NCBI RefSeq assembly: GCF_947507565.1
Contig: NC_089184.1
Span: forward strand, 2,046,001 to 2,110,000
DNA: 64,000 bases
DNA from: Oscarella lobularis
Lineage: Eukaryota > Porifera > Homoscleromorpha > Homosclerophorida > Oscarellidae
Reading direction: 5' to 3'
Each line of letters starts with the position of its first letter. The stretch's first letter is position 1. The notes under the pieces were generated by a model that saw only the letters and a program-made list of their open reading frames with translations, was not told the origin of the DNA and ran no database searches. The position numbers and the translations under genes are program-made. Below are positions 1 through 11,912 of this stretch, piece after piece.

Positions 1-1240
1 CACACTTTCGTTTCGCCAACGCGCAGTGCTCTATATGAAGGACCGACACTATACGTAGTGACGGTCTCCCACTCACGAGTTTCCGACCACTACTATATTT
101 ATATACTAACGAAGCTGTTGAGATGCATATAGATCACATTACCCAAGAAATGCAACGGACTTTTTACGCACTAGTACGACCACGGATTGTAAAGGTACAG
201 CAACGTAAGTACTGCAAAGGTTTGGGGAAAAATGACGACGTTGGCGTCGCTCGCGCGACTATGCGTCGATCAATCGACACAGCTTCAAATTTTCAGATTT
301 AGATGCGTTGCGGGTGGTGTAGCACTTTGCAATGCAAATCGTTGATGTCACAGATACTGTTCTAATTTGTTCGTACAAAATGTATGCCTCGCACATCCGC
401 GCCTACGCACCATCTGGGGCAGCGCCCACGTTACGCAACTTGAACTTGAACTTTAAGTCTACCCACGCGCACGTAGACGCGATCAACACTAAACACACCG
501 TAATGCGTGCGGTAAGATTTTACAGCAGGTAGTCGTAGTAGCTAGCTAGCTAGCTAGCTTGGTGAGCTCGTCGAAGTCTCGAAAAGGGAGGCCCCTGTGC
601 ACATTTAACCTGCATCGACTCCCGTTTAGACTTGTTTCGCGACGTTAAGACTCTGCTCGAATGTCTAAGAGCACGGCTTCCATTCTGAAAGGCGAAGAAC
701 GAGTCCGTATTCGAAATACAAATATTCTCGGCTCCGAATTACCGAAATCGGAGCATAATTTCGATCTCGCTCATCTCCTAGCGCAAACAAGTTCATTTTC
801 GATGCGAAAAGAATTGTACTCCGTTAGGAAAACGCCAATCGTTTGGCTAGAAGTTTTACATCCGGGTTTTACGTGCGTAGTTATGTGGATGTTTTATTTA
901 TCCAGGAAAAACCTTTGTACCCCGCTAGGAAAGAGTCAATAGAAAACAGAATGAACTGCACTCAGAGTGCAATAATCCTAAAAAAACTAAATAAATGAAT
1001 GAATAAATAAATAAAACTCTGCACTTCTCTATTTTCTCACGAAACTGAAAAGCATTTTCTTTGCAATATGCACCAAGAAATGAGGCAGAGAAATAGCGTA
1101 TACACCAATGGGCGATAAAAATGCATATTCTTCGTGTTTTGTGTAGCTAAACGATGGTCAGGAAACCATCACAAAGTCTTCTACACACCGTGACATCAGA
1201 CATGCAAACTAATTGCAGAAGACACAAAACTCTATACTTT
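1..1240. other. No supported gene
   Basis: I see no coding region I can support. A 93-codon open frame at 661-942 (+) has no recognisable domain and no exon-like context. A short GCTA tandem run sits at about 541-560 and an A/T-rich AATGAATAAATAAATAAA run near 1000-1015. Confidence 0.5.
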
Positions 1241-2242
1241 TTAGTCCCACACCGCTTTGAAAGAGCACAACTGCGACTGACCTGCAACTTCGCCACATCT
1301 GAACGCCGCTTTCGTTGACTTCCTCTCTCGACTGAGATGAAGCTCAAGACCGTCTTCGCTCGCTGAAACTTTCCAGCACGATTCGACTGGACATTTCGCG
1401 TTCGCACATTCAGCAACAGGACGCGAACGACTTTTTTTCCCGACTGTCCATAGAAGAGAAGAGACATTTCCAAAGCAGGTGACAATCTTCTTTTGTTCAC
1501 ATTGACTGTCCACGCCGTTAGAAACACGATCACTCAAATCCAACCTGCAACTATTCGATGCAAGTACATCTAAAAGTAAACTAATTATAGTTGTGCATGA
1601 AGACTGCATGCATGACGTCACTACTCGGTAGCTTAGGTTTCAGTTCCTCAACGAAAAACGTAGTCGGTGTCGGAGTTGGCAAATCTGGCAGAGCAGCTAG
1701 TGCACGTGCATTACAGAATCAAATAAATACAATAAATAATTTACCTGGAGATGTGACGCGAATTTTCGTCGTGAGAGTGAACTCGTCGTCCGACATGGGT
1801 TCCGTTCCGCAAAGAAACGTCGCTTCGCCAGTTTCCCTCAACTTCGTCACATTGACAAAGAGACGAACAGAAAGGCGAGACACATACTTCCAACACGCAA
1901 AATCAACATCATCGACGTCAGAGCAGTACGGAAGCTGGTCGTTCGTGCCGCCGCTACCCAAAATTCTCCAACGCGCTAAATTCATAATCGACCGCATGTG
2001 GCAACACCGGAGCTCGGCCACGTCAGTTTCGGGGTCAAGCGTCACGTCGTACGAACGCAAGCGATGCGTATAACCATAGCAAATGGACGAATCAGATCGC
2101 GCCAAACGTTTACCTTTTAGAAGTCGAATTTAAAAAAATTGTTTCTATATCGTTTGCTCGCACTTTGACCGGGTCTCTCTTGGGACAAAGTCGAAGAGAC
2201 GAGAAGAAGCATGAGGACGATAGAGGGAATCTCAGGGAACAT
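1241..2242 (-). CDS. Secreted protein with two Ig-like domains
   Basis: Three exons splice cleanly: 2170-2242, 1745-2113 and 1569-1241, joined by introns of 56 and 175 nt, both in phase 1, giving 256 residues. Exon 1 encodes a typical signal peptide: start Met, a hydrophobic core with LMLLLV, and a polar end near SQERP. Exon 2 (about residues 25-147) is a symmetric 1-1 exon with paired cysteines and an RW core tryptophan, like an immunoglobulin fold; a second cysteine lies in the segment EATFLCG. Exon 3 carries a second Ig-like unit (VTCFGN, LLWTVG, AAFRCGE). No transmembrane segment or GPI signal is visible, so secretion is inferred. The Ig assignment rests on pattern (C...W...C, phase-1 exons), not on a database match, and I recognise no orthologue. 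Confidence 0.6.
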
Positions 2243-4484
2243 TCCGGCACTTTGACTTGATGTCGTTCTCTGACTGAGCACTGCTCTCTTATACGAATTG
2301 AAGCGGAAACGTGATTGTCAACGGAAACCCAATTGTGGGTTGGAAATGACACCTCACAAAATGGATCTGAAAGTACAGTGTCCTGTGCATGGGAACCATC
2401 TACTACGTGACGGAATGGGGGAAACGCACCGTGCTTTCAAGTTATAATTAGTCACGAACACTTTACATATTCGATGTCATCATGTCGACTGGTGCATCGC
2501 AACAATGCTGTAACCGGCGACGCCCTTCGCTACAGTAACCGCTTGTTTGTCGTGATTTTAGTGCATGGGTAATTGTCGTGAGGCTCGCGTACCACGCAGC
2601 CTAGATTCGGTGGCTTCATCTTAGCTTCAGCCACATTATATATAGTCTGAGACTTCGTTCGCCTATACGCCCAAAACCTCAAATTAATAAGAGGCTGAGA
2701 TCGCGAGGATACAATGAAGCACTATATTCCATCGGTCTAAGGATCTAAGGACGCGATGTGACCTCAAAAGAAGCTATAAACTGCGAGAGCTGGCCGGATA
2801 GGGCCGGATATAGGGCGTTGCTCGCGCAACTCCAAAGATTCCGGAACTTGCATCGTTTAGAGGACTTTACGTCAGTCGTAACTACGTCATGCGCCCGTGC
2901 ATCCAATCATTCAGGCTGTGTCGGAACGTCTTTCATGCAACCTCAATTCCGAATGCACGTCATCATTTTCGACGTTTCAAAGAATTCGGCGTACGTGCGA
3001 CTTGTCGCGAACAAATAGAGCGAGTTTCAACGTCAACGTCGTCGCCGTCGGCGCTAAATCGCCGCCGTCGAAAACGAGCGCGACAAGTTGAAAAAGGCAA
3101 GTGGATACCGTATTTTAGCGGGTAGACAGCCACTGCTACAATATTTTGCACACAAACTTTCTCTAAAGCCGTAGCGGTTTGTTACAATGTAGATAAAGAG
3201 AGGCACGAGATGTTCACCGTGCGGATTACTAATCGGTAAAATACGGGCTCTAAATTGGTTCTGCATGGACCTTGCCCCACTTATCTTCCTTTTCTTAGAA
3301 GTACATGCATGCATACGAACGCCTACAACTATGAACCTGAACAGTGACTCATGCGTCGCGGGACGAGGAAGCTAACTAAGATTCATTACCTCTTGGATAG
3401 CTGCTCCTAATCCGATTGCGGGGGTTTCCCATCTTTCTTTGTCTTCTAATGGTTTCGTCATAATGTTGGCGAGCTGCATGGGTCCGAAACGCCGGCAACG
3501 CCCGACGACGAGGCGTCAAAATCGACTAGTCGAGGGCCCTGCATGCGCTGCCGGCTCTGCACGAGCTAGAAAAGAAAATTGTAAGGTGAGGTTACGTGAC
3601 GTCACCGAATCGAACGTTACAAGGACATAGGAATGCTAGACAGTGACCTTATTTTAGACCCCACAGCTCAGTTTTTTTTTAGAATTGAAACCCTTTCTCG
3701 CCCTTTCTTGCACGTCACAACACCATGCACCGCCCAATCTATCTTTAACGAAATATTCCATACAAACTCAGCAACTAGACTGTCGCAGAGCGCCGCAAGC
3801 CGTCGCAGAGCGGCAGCCGCCTCCGTGAGTGCGCATTCAACGTCAAAAGCGCCCGATTAGCCCAAGCACGAAGCAACGAACTCGTCGAGGACATAGAAGG
3901 ACGATACGCGACTCTACGACAGACAAAGCGCTCCGCGTCGAGAAAGCGGAAAACATGCATACAACAGTAATTGAAGTGGTACCGAAATGTAAGGCTACTT
4001 TACAGAAACAACACGCTTCTGTGCGACAACACTCACAGCGATACGAAGCTAGTGACGTCAGAGACGCCATGTATGCTTATGTTAAAGGCAATAGCAGCAT
4101 CAACCGCAGAGAATCGCTAGGGGAACATGCATGTATTATTAATGTGTGGCAACGTAATATCATAAATTTATATTTATGACGTCACACTATGTGACATCGT
4201 CGCGAGCTGAAGAGCGGTGATTTTAGGCGGAGTGATCCCGTCATTTTGATTAATTAATTGTACGTGAGACGTATGCGTTCGTGCGTGTGGGTCGCTGGCG
4301 CGGCGTGGCTGTGAAAACGTTCTACGATTTCTTAGCGTTTACCTTCAGCGATTGGAACAAGGCATTCTTTATCTGCAGCTTCGCCGTATCGGCTTTCTCG
4401 GCGAACGCTGGCGAACCGGCGAACCGGGCGAAAACAGGGACAGGTTCCTGCAGTTAACTATAGCGCGCGTTAGAATCTGTAAAA
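2243..4484. other. Intergenic, no supported gene
   Basis: There are several short open frames on both strands, but none shows a domain, a convincing intron pattern or similarity I recognise. The last part (about 4190-4484) lies directly upstream of the IPO11 start codon and should hold its promoter; I see no clear TATA box. Confidence 0.5.
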
Positions 4485-7400
4485 ATGGAACGAGAAGTGG
4501 TCGAAGTCTTGTCGCGAGCTGCTAGTCAGGAGCCGAGTGTTTTCAAGCTTGCTGAACGCCAATTGAAGGCCTGGGAGACCCATCGAGGCTTCTACCCTTC
4601 GTTATTCGTTAGTCCGCGACTCTCCCCTGGTTTTCGCTTCGGCGTTCACCCTTTTCTTCCTTAGGCGGCGTATACAAATTGTTCGCTTGAGCTTAACGTT
4701 CGATGGCAGGCCATTCTGTACCTGAAAAACGGCATCGATCGCTACTGGCGAAAGTCGGCACCCCAGTAGGACATGCACACCTGCACATCTAGGCGTAGGC
4801 TCGCCTAACAGAAACCTCGGCAGCGAAAAATTTGAACTACAACCTGAGTAGTTGCATGTAGCTGGGGCACACACGCAAAGAAATTAAAATTGAAAAGGAT
4901 TCTCTTTTAATTTATTTACGCTGAGCCAGAGCCGTATACGGCTCTGATCCATTGACGTAATTCCTTCCACTAAGTGAAGGAGGCGAGGCCAGACATGGGC
5001 AATCTAGTTAGTCTGTTTCTTCTAACCCAACCTCTTCTTCAAGTGCTTTGAGTGAAGACGAGAAGGCGGCGCTCAGGTCTCAGTTGCTGCTTTGCCTCAA
5101 CGAACCTATTAAACAGGTACCTTATGTCTCTGTATTGTCATGCACTGTCGTAGCATTCATTTCCGGTTTTATAGCTTGCAACTCAAGTTGCCGTGCTCAT
5201 TGCGCGTATAGCTCGCCAAGATTGTCCTCACGACTGGCCAGCTCTTTTGCCGACACTCATTGGCGTGAGAAGCGAAGTACTTGGAGTTTAGGGAGCCATT
5301 TCACCATCAATTAAACTACAGGGCGTGAGGAGTACCGATCCCGCAGTCCAGAACGGATCTCTGTTTGCATTTAAACACGTAACGAGTGCATTGGCTTCAA
5401 AGAGACTTGCTGCGGGAAGAAAAGTTTTTCACCAAGTAACAGTTGGCTTTTTCTTTGAGTCAAAGTTGTGTGATCTTTTGGGGTGGGAGCAGCTGACGGA
5501 AAACGTGTTTGATTTTATGCTCACTTTGTGGAGTCATCATTGTGAGACGGTTTTTGGATTGGTCAATGGAAGAACGGTTGAATTCAGTCAGCTGTCAATT
5601 AGCTTAGAAAATGCAAGAATGTCTTTGAAAGGTAGAAAGAAATAGGCTATAATAGATGCTTGACCTTTATAGTATTGGCCTTCTTCTGCAGTTCTGCGAC
5701 TTCTCTTTGTGAATGGGTTTGAAGATTTCAGTAATAGAGAAGGTCCTCAAGTGAGTATTCCTATAATTTAGCATTAGGTTTTTTGCAATACTGGCTGGAA
5801 TCGTGTAGTCTTTTATTTCGCAATTGATCGAAAGGACGGCACCTTATCTAGAGCTCAGTACGCAAGCAAGCCAAAACCTTTACCTTATTACACACCTGAT
5901 GTCCTTTTCTCAGGATCTCAGCTGCGTGACACTCATGACGCTAAATCATTAGTAGAGAAGACTCTTATTCTGTTCACTAAAGTGGTAGGACCTTTTTTCT
6001 ATTTTGTGCATTTCCTTACTCTTTTTTTTCAGTTACTTGACGGTCAAAGTGGAAACGTTACAGAATTCATTCCCTTCCTAAAGCAGTCACTTGACTATGC
6101 CGCTCATTTTGCCTTTAATGAAGCTTTCTCGGGTACCGTTAGAAAAACTGGTTTGAAATTGTCCGCTGTTGTGATTCCTTCGTGCATCTTTAGGACTTCT
6201 GTTTGAAAGATTTCTTGTCAATTGTTTAGTTTTGATGAAGAACATCTTAGATTGCGATCATTACAGGCCACCAAAAGACAAAAATGAAGGTGAGGGACTT
6301 TGATAGGCGTTTTGTTAGATTGACACCGTGTTTCTTTCTAGCTCCGCCGAATCCCTTAGTTATTCAAGCTTTTCAGGTCTCAAGTGTCTCTTGGCACGCG
6401 CTCTCTTTTCCCGTTTTTATTTTCTGTTTTTAGGTCAAATTGGCTTACTTTAATTATTCTTCTCTTGTTGATCTGTGCCATCGCCTTGTAACTCGCTACC
6501 TACCTTTGACTCAAGAAGTAAGCGTAACTTCAGCAATGCCTCAGAACAATTTGCAAGAGCTTGATTGACTAGGAGCTTGATGATTGGGATTGTAACCCTG
6601 AAGACTTTGGTGCGTAGGTTCTATAAGCGCACGTCCGTTGCTTTAACGTTTTTTTTGCAGCTATTCAGGAAACTGGCGAGGCGTGGAAGTACAGCCTTAG
6701 GGTGAGTACTATCAGTAGTGCGACCTGTATCTTCTACTTTTTTACTTCTTATTTTTAGCCTTGCGTTGAAGCTCTGTTTGTCTCTCTGTTTTCGGAATTT
6801 CGTCTTTCTCTCTGCTCGACACTGGTAGACATGATAAAGCAAGTCGAAGGAGAAATTAGCCCGACAGATAGTCAAGCCGTCCTCATAAAAGAAGCAGGTT
6901 TTATAGATGTTTGAAATGGAATAAACAAATCTTTCATTGTAGCTGTTGTTCTTACTTTGCAGTGTACAATGCAGCGGGTCTTGTATGCTACGATTTGTCT
7001 GAAGATTTTGACTACAACGAGTTGTTCTCGAATCACTTGATACGAGACTTAGGAAATAGAAATCCGAGGTTTGAATAATCGTCGACGTCAACCCTCCCAC
7101 TTTTCAGTGTGCGTTTGTAGCCTCAAAATCGTTCGACGACGGATTATTTGGCTTATGGGTCAGTGGGTTGGCGTGAACATGTCAATTGATTTGAGACCAA
7201 TGTTGTACAAGGCACTTGTTACTTGCCTTGATCCCAATGAGGATTTAGTGGTACGGAAAGTATGTTCAAAACGATCTTGCTGTATGGTATTTTTTTCTAG
7301 ACTCGCCTTACAGCCACCATGTCTCTCCAAGACGGTGAAGACGGTTTCATTTGTTCCAGTAGGTCATTTTCATTAGACTGTTTTTTAGCTGTTGATGAGT

Positions 7401-9468
7401 ACGAATTTCGAACTGAGCAATTTCTTCCTGTTAGTGCATCAGAGGCTAAATCATCTTCCTTTTAGACGTTTTTCTTTGACAGTTTCTTGAAAGCACCTCG
7501 GCACTTTTATTTCAACTTTTACACGAAGTGGAAGAATGCGAGACTAAGGTGAGAAATGGCGTAAAGTCTTCTACTTTTTCACATGCTCTCACTTGGTTAG
7601 ATGCACGTGCTACGATCATTTTCTCTCCTGATTGAGCGGGTGGGACCAGAGGTAACACAGTTCCTCCTGTTCTGCTACAAAGGGACGAAGTTTTTCGCAG
7701 ATTCGTCCCTACTCTGACGCCCTAATTCATTACCTTCCGGAACTGTGGGAAAAATCGGCTGATCATAATCTCCTCAGAACTAACATAGTGTGCACCCTAC
7801 GATACCTCGTTCAGGTAATACGCGGAATCTCTTCTTGGATTTTGAACCTAGTCTGTTGTCCAAGAACAGGCTCTAGGCGTTACTTCCGTTCAACTTTACC
7901 CTCTCGTTCTACCAATTATTCAATATGGCACTGACTTGGATCAGGTAGGTGCAATATAGTACATATATCTTTACATAGCTTCAATCCTTTTCGAAGCCGG
8001 CTCATGTTTACCTGCTGGACGATGCATTGGATTTGTGGTGATTACACCGAGATAATGACTACAATTTATTTTTATTGCTATCTTTAGGCATGTGCTTTTG
8101 CTTTTCTCTCCTCGATTAACACCTGAAATTCTTCACCTTTTTGGCAGAATGTCTCTTCTGTTAGGTACGCATCCATGAGAATTAGTATTGGCTAAGCGTT
8201 GTTTTTTGCATGAGAAGAATTGGGATCGGAGCGATTGCGCGTGTGTCTAAGAATTATTACTTCGTATGTGCTTCTTGGACCGTCTGATTTTGTTCAGGTG
8301 GAGAATGACACCTACGTGTTTTCAAGACTAAATGTGATTTTACCACAGACGTACTTCGATATCCTCCTGCCTCATTTTGTGAGCCTTTTGCGCAACGTCA
8401 AGGACGAAGGCATAGTTGTGCTCATGCAGGTACCGGGCACTATTCTCTACTGGTATATAATATAGCGTCTTGTGCAGATAACGGATGACCTCGTTTGCTC
8501 GCTTCCTGACGTCGTACCATCTTTATTCAAGCCTCTTCTGAAGAACGTTCTGGCAAATTTGTTTGGAGATGTGGTAATCAGAGAGAAGTTGATCATTGCA
8601 CGTCTTGTATCTCTCTCGGTATAGAGCCGAACTTCTTCAGCTACCATTACGAACTACCTATGCCTTGTTGGTCGGTTACTTCTACAAAATGTAACTGTGT
8701 TTTCCGAACTAATTTCGGAGCTAGCCACGGGGCTTCATCGAGAGGTACTTCTTGCAAGACACGTTGGGTAGCTTTGACTTACCTTTATTAGAGCACACTC
8801 GTCTTGACCACCTTGCTGGACCTGTGGCTCTCTCGAGTCAGTTCTTCGCAGTAGTGATTACTTTTGCGTCAAGTGCGTTTGCTATAGTTTGAATCGATGG
8901 TGCAATTGAAGCACAGGAAATTGACTGGACTGGCAATGAGTTCTCTCTTGACCAGTGGAATTAGGTAAACAGCGTTTTCGTTTCAATACTGATGATGGTC
9001 ATATGGTTACGTCATAGCGGCGTTTTGGAACAATTTCCTGCCATAATCGACGTCTGCAATACTGCCCTACATTCTGTGCATCGATGCGACGAAAGTGGAC
9101 GAGTATACGAGTAGGCTTATGGATAACTGAACCTTCGCATGCGTCTTTTATTGCGATTGACTAGCGCTCTGCTTGTTCGAACGCCAGACGAGGACGAAGA
9201 CGAGGACGACGAAAGCGACGGCACGGAGGAGTACGTACGACGAGTCAAGGTAAGGAAAAATTTGACAGAACGTTTTCTTTTCTGACTTTTCTTTCGACGG
9301 CGACAGCTGAAGGCAGCTGATCCCGTTCACACGATCGTCTTGCGCGACTACTTCAAGACGAAAATGGAGAGACTTCAATCAGAAATCGGTCAGGTACAAT
9401 TCGATTCTCTAATGCAAACAATCGATACGGAAACAACTCAGCAACTCAATGCATTTCTAAACGCGTAA
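4485..9468 (+). CDS. IPO11: Importin-11 (karyopherin beta family nuclear import receptor)
   Basis: Importin-11 is a HEAT-repeat karyopherin that binds Ran-GTP through an N-terminal importin-beta domain and carries cargo such as charged ubiquitin-conjugating enzymes and ribosomal protein L12 into the nucleus. The ATG at 4485 opens a frame that follows the vertebrate N-terminus: a QLKAWE segment, then after a 57-nt intron NVRWQAILYLKNGIDRYWR, then SEDEKAALR and NEPIKQ, then ATQVAVLIARIARQDCP and WPALLPTLI. The gene continues through about 25 or more short exons with introns mostly of 40-80 nt. The last exon has DPVHT and a VDTEIV-like ending and stops at 9466-9468. An AATAAA signal follows at 9483-9488. 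Frames stay open after splicing, so the gene looks functional. Exon edges in the middle are only approximate. Confidence 0.93.
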
Positions 9469-9482
9469 GTCGATTCCTAAAA

Positions 9483-9488
9483 AATAAA
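9483..9488 (+). terminator. Polyadenylation signal of IPO11
   Basis: A canonical AATAAA lies 15 nt after the stop codon, inside the 82-bp gap between the IPO11 and JMY/WHAMM stop codons. Confidence 0.6.
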
Positions 9489-9550
9489 GCCAACTTTCCG
9501 CGATAAGAAACAAGCTAGATACAGTACATGCATATCTTTTTACTTTGCTC

Positions 9551-11857
9551 TTACCACTCGTCGTCGTTATCCGACTCCGAATCGGAGTTGCCGGACGTGA
9601 ATGGTTTGATTCGTTCCATTGCCGCTGCCAACACGTCGGAATTCGTCTGAGTCAGACTCAACTCCTCGGGAATCGTCTTGCCTTTCATACCGCTCGCTCG
9701 AATGAGCGTCTTCATGACATCCGTATCGCCAGTAAGGCCGTCTTTCAAGCCTGTTCTCTTCAAAGTCACTCTCGCCGCCGTTATGCTACTGAGATCGATG
9801 CCCCCTTCACTAGAACGCGAGGGCTTTTCTTTTGGTTTTCGCGGCACAGGTTTTGGTTTCTTCTTATTTGCGGGCGACGATCCACTGACTGCAGTCATAG
9901 CGGGTGGCGGCGGTGGCGGCGGAGCAAGTGGTGGAGGCGGCGGCGGTGGCGGCGGCGGTGGCGGCGGCGGTGGCAGCGGCGCAGGTAGAGGAGCGGAGGG
10001 CGGCGGCGGAGGAGGGATGCCAGATAGACTGGCAGCCACTCTTGACTCAATCTCTGGTGGAGGTGGCGATATCACTGGAGGTAGTGAACTATCCTCCTTC
10101 TTGGTCGAGCGTTTGCTAGCTAGCGGTTTCGCCTTCGCTTTGAAAGGAATTGCCGAGGCTCGAATAGATGCCATCGAGCCTGTCATGATGGATGAGTGAG
10201 GAGTTGATGGAGTCGTCTTCCTGTACTCTTTCTTCGGTTTTAATTGCGACGGTGGGAGATAGCGTGGCGGTTTCTTGACAACGGGAGTCGGATTTTTCTG
10301 AAACGTGACGTCAGAAGTGACGAATCTCATTCATACAATGTATACCTGAATGAACGTCCTAACTCGTTCAACTGCTCGTTTCCTTTCTTCAGCCTTTCGC
10401 TGCTTCTCCTTTTCCAGCTCTTGCTTGTCCAATTCTTTTCTCTACACAACACTCGAGGTGAGTCAAAAGCTTCACAGGAAAATTTACTTCCTATACCTTC
10501 GATAGAGCCAGACTACCTGAACTACTCTTCTCGTCGTAAATCCACCTATAATTTCCCGTCTTGCCAGACTTTATGCAATCTCTCTAAACCAAACACGCTT
10601 CGTAAAATCGAAGCTTGCCTACCGAAAACTCACCTTTTGATTTCGCAAGTTCGATTTGTGGCTAGACAACTTTCCTTCTTTGTTCTTGAGCCGTTCCAAT
10701 GCATTCGACTCCCCGTCTAGCCGTTTCATGGCGTACTTCACCTGCTTCTCCTGCTCGTCGAGACACATCAAGGAGACGTCTAACCATTTCATATGCAGCT
10801 CATAGAAAGCTTTCTCCAGTTTCTCAACGCTCTCTTTAAAGTTTGCCTCTCCTTCTTTGACAAAGGCAATGTCCAGCAATTTCTCGTCCTTTAGAAAGCG
10901 CAGCTTCTTAAGTCGCACTTTCAGAAGCTCAACGGTCAAATTCACCAACTTTTCCTCGTAAACGCTCAACCGATCTTGACCCCAGTGGGTCCAATCATCA
11001 AAGCGCTCGCGATCCTCAGCCATTCTTTGAATACATGCTACAGTACGATCGATCAACGCAACGAACTTCTCCTCTTTCAAATCAAGTAAATTCTGCTGAG
11101 CGCGAACGTACTCCTGAGTTGCCTCATGCTCTTCGCCAACGGCCTCGAGCTGTTCATCTTTCCCGAGGCCCTTGTCAAGACTTCTCTCGCGATGAAACAT
11201 GCGCTTGCTATGCTCAATGTCTTTCAAGTCGTCAAACGGTCTCTCGTCGAGCTCGCGCAACTTCAACTCCCACTTATCGAACTCCTGAATCGCTTCGTCT
11301 TCGATTGCATACAAAGCGGCTACGTCGTCTGACGTTTTGGCACCGTTTCGCATTTCAAGTACTTCAAATAAATTGCGTTTCGCCTCCTCCGCGCTCAAAT
11401 CTGCTCGCGATTTATTGAAATCGCTCAGTGACATAAGGTACTGGTCGTCGTCCGAGGAAACGCCAAATAATTTCTCCCTAACAACGGATTGCGGATAGCG
11501 TGTTGTCATGTCGTTAAGGTACGTTTCCAAGTCGGCGCACGTTGTCTTGGGAATGGAGAATGAGGAGAGATAGCTCCAAATTCCCGTTGGTCTTTTCGGC
11601 AGCGTAGGGAGGCTCGCTGCGGTCGTAGAAGGAAAAAGGGCTGTCATTTCTGCGTGAAAGTCCTCGATTTTCTCCAGCGTGGTGACCAGCGACGCGTCCA
11701 GCCAACGGATGACGAGCTGCGTCACCGATTGCGAATCGACGTCCACTTGAAAGCGGCCCGGCGGCCTCGACTCTGCCGGCGTTTTGTCAAACGTTACAGC
11801 CAGCCATTCGTCTTCATCTGTATCCGGAGAAAGTGCAGTGTCGCCTTCTGAGGTCAT
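9551..11857 (-). CDS. JMY/WHAMM: JMY/WHAMM-type Arp2/3 activator with WCA tail
   Basis: This is a nucleation-promoting factor of the WASP superfamily, which binds actin monomers and the Arp2/3 complex and couples actin assembly to membranes and microtubules. Exon 1 (10634-11857) holds the N-terminal region with the PTGIWSYL segment typical of JMY/WHAMM, then a long coiled coil ending in KLSSHKSNLRNQK, which matches the vertebrate JMY segment. One small exon of uncertain frame lies near 10500-10570. The exon 10346-10441 carries RKRAVERVRTF. The last exon (9551-10297) has a polyproline run, one clear WH2-like motif (SITAARVTLKRTG), a central helix (LAAAMERIKPF) and an acidic end with the terminal tryptophan (NDDEW). 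It is shorter than vertebrate JMY and looks like the single invertebrate relative of JMY and WHAMM. The start ATG lies only 55 bp from that of FOCAD. Confidence 0.87.
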
Positions 11858-11912
11858 TTTTACTGGAGGCTATCCGGGGTTTGGAAGCACAATTTCACGT
11901 GCGCTAGACAAA
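11858..11912. promoter_or_regulatory. 55-bp head-to-head intergenic region (JMY/WHAMM and FOCAD)
   Basis: This is the whole space between the two divergent start codons, so it must hold both 5' leaders, or the promoter must extend into coding sequence. A palindromic E-box CACGTG lies at 11896-11901. No TATA box is visible. Confidence 0.55.

Noticed and set aside
9678-10199. 173-codon Gly-rich plus-strand frame
   Set aside because: It is the reverse of the polyproline region of the JMY/WHAMM gene.
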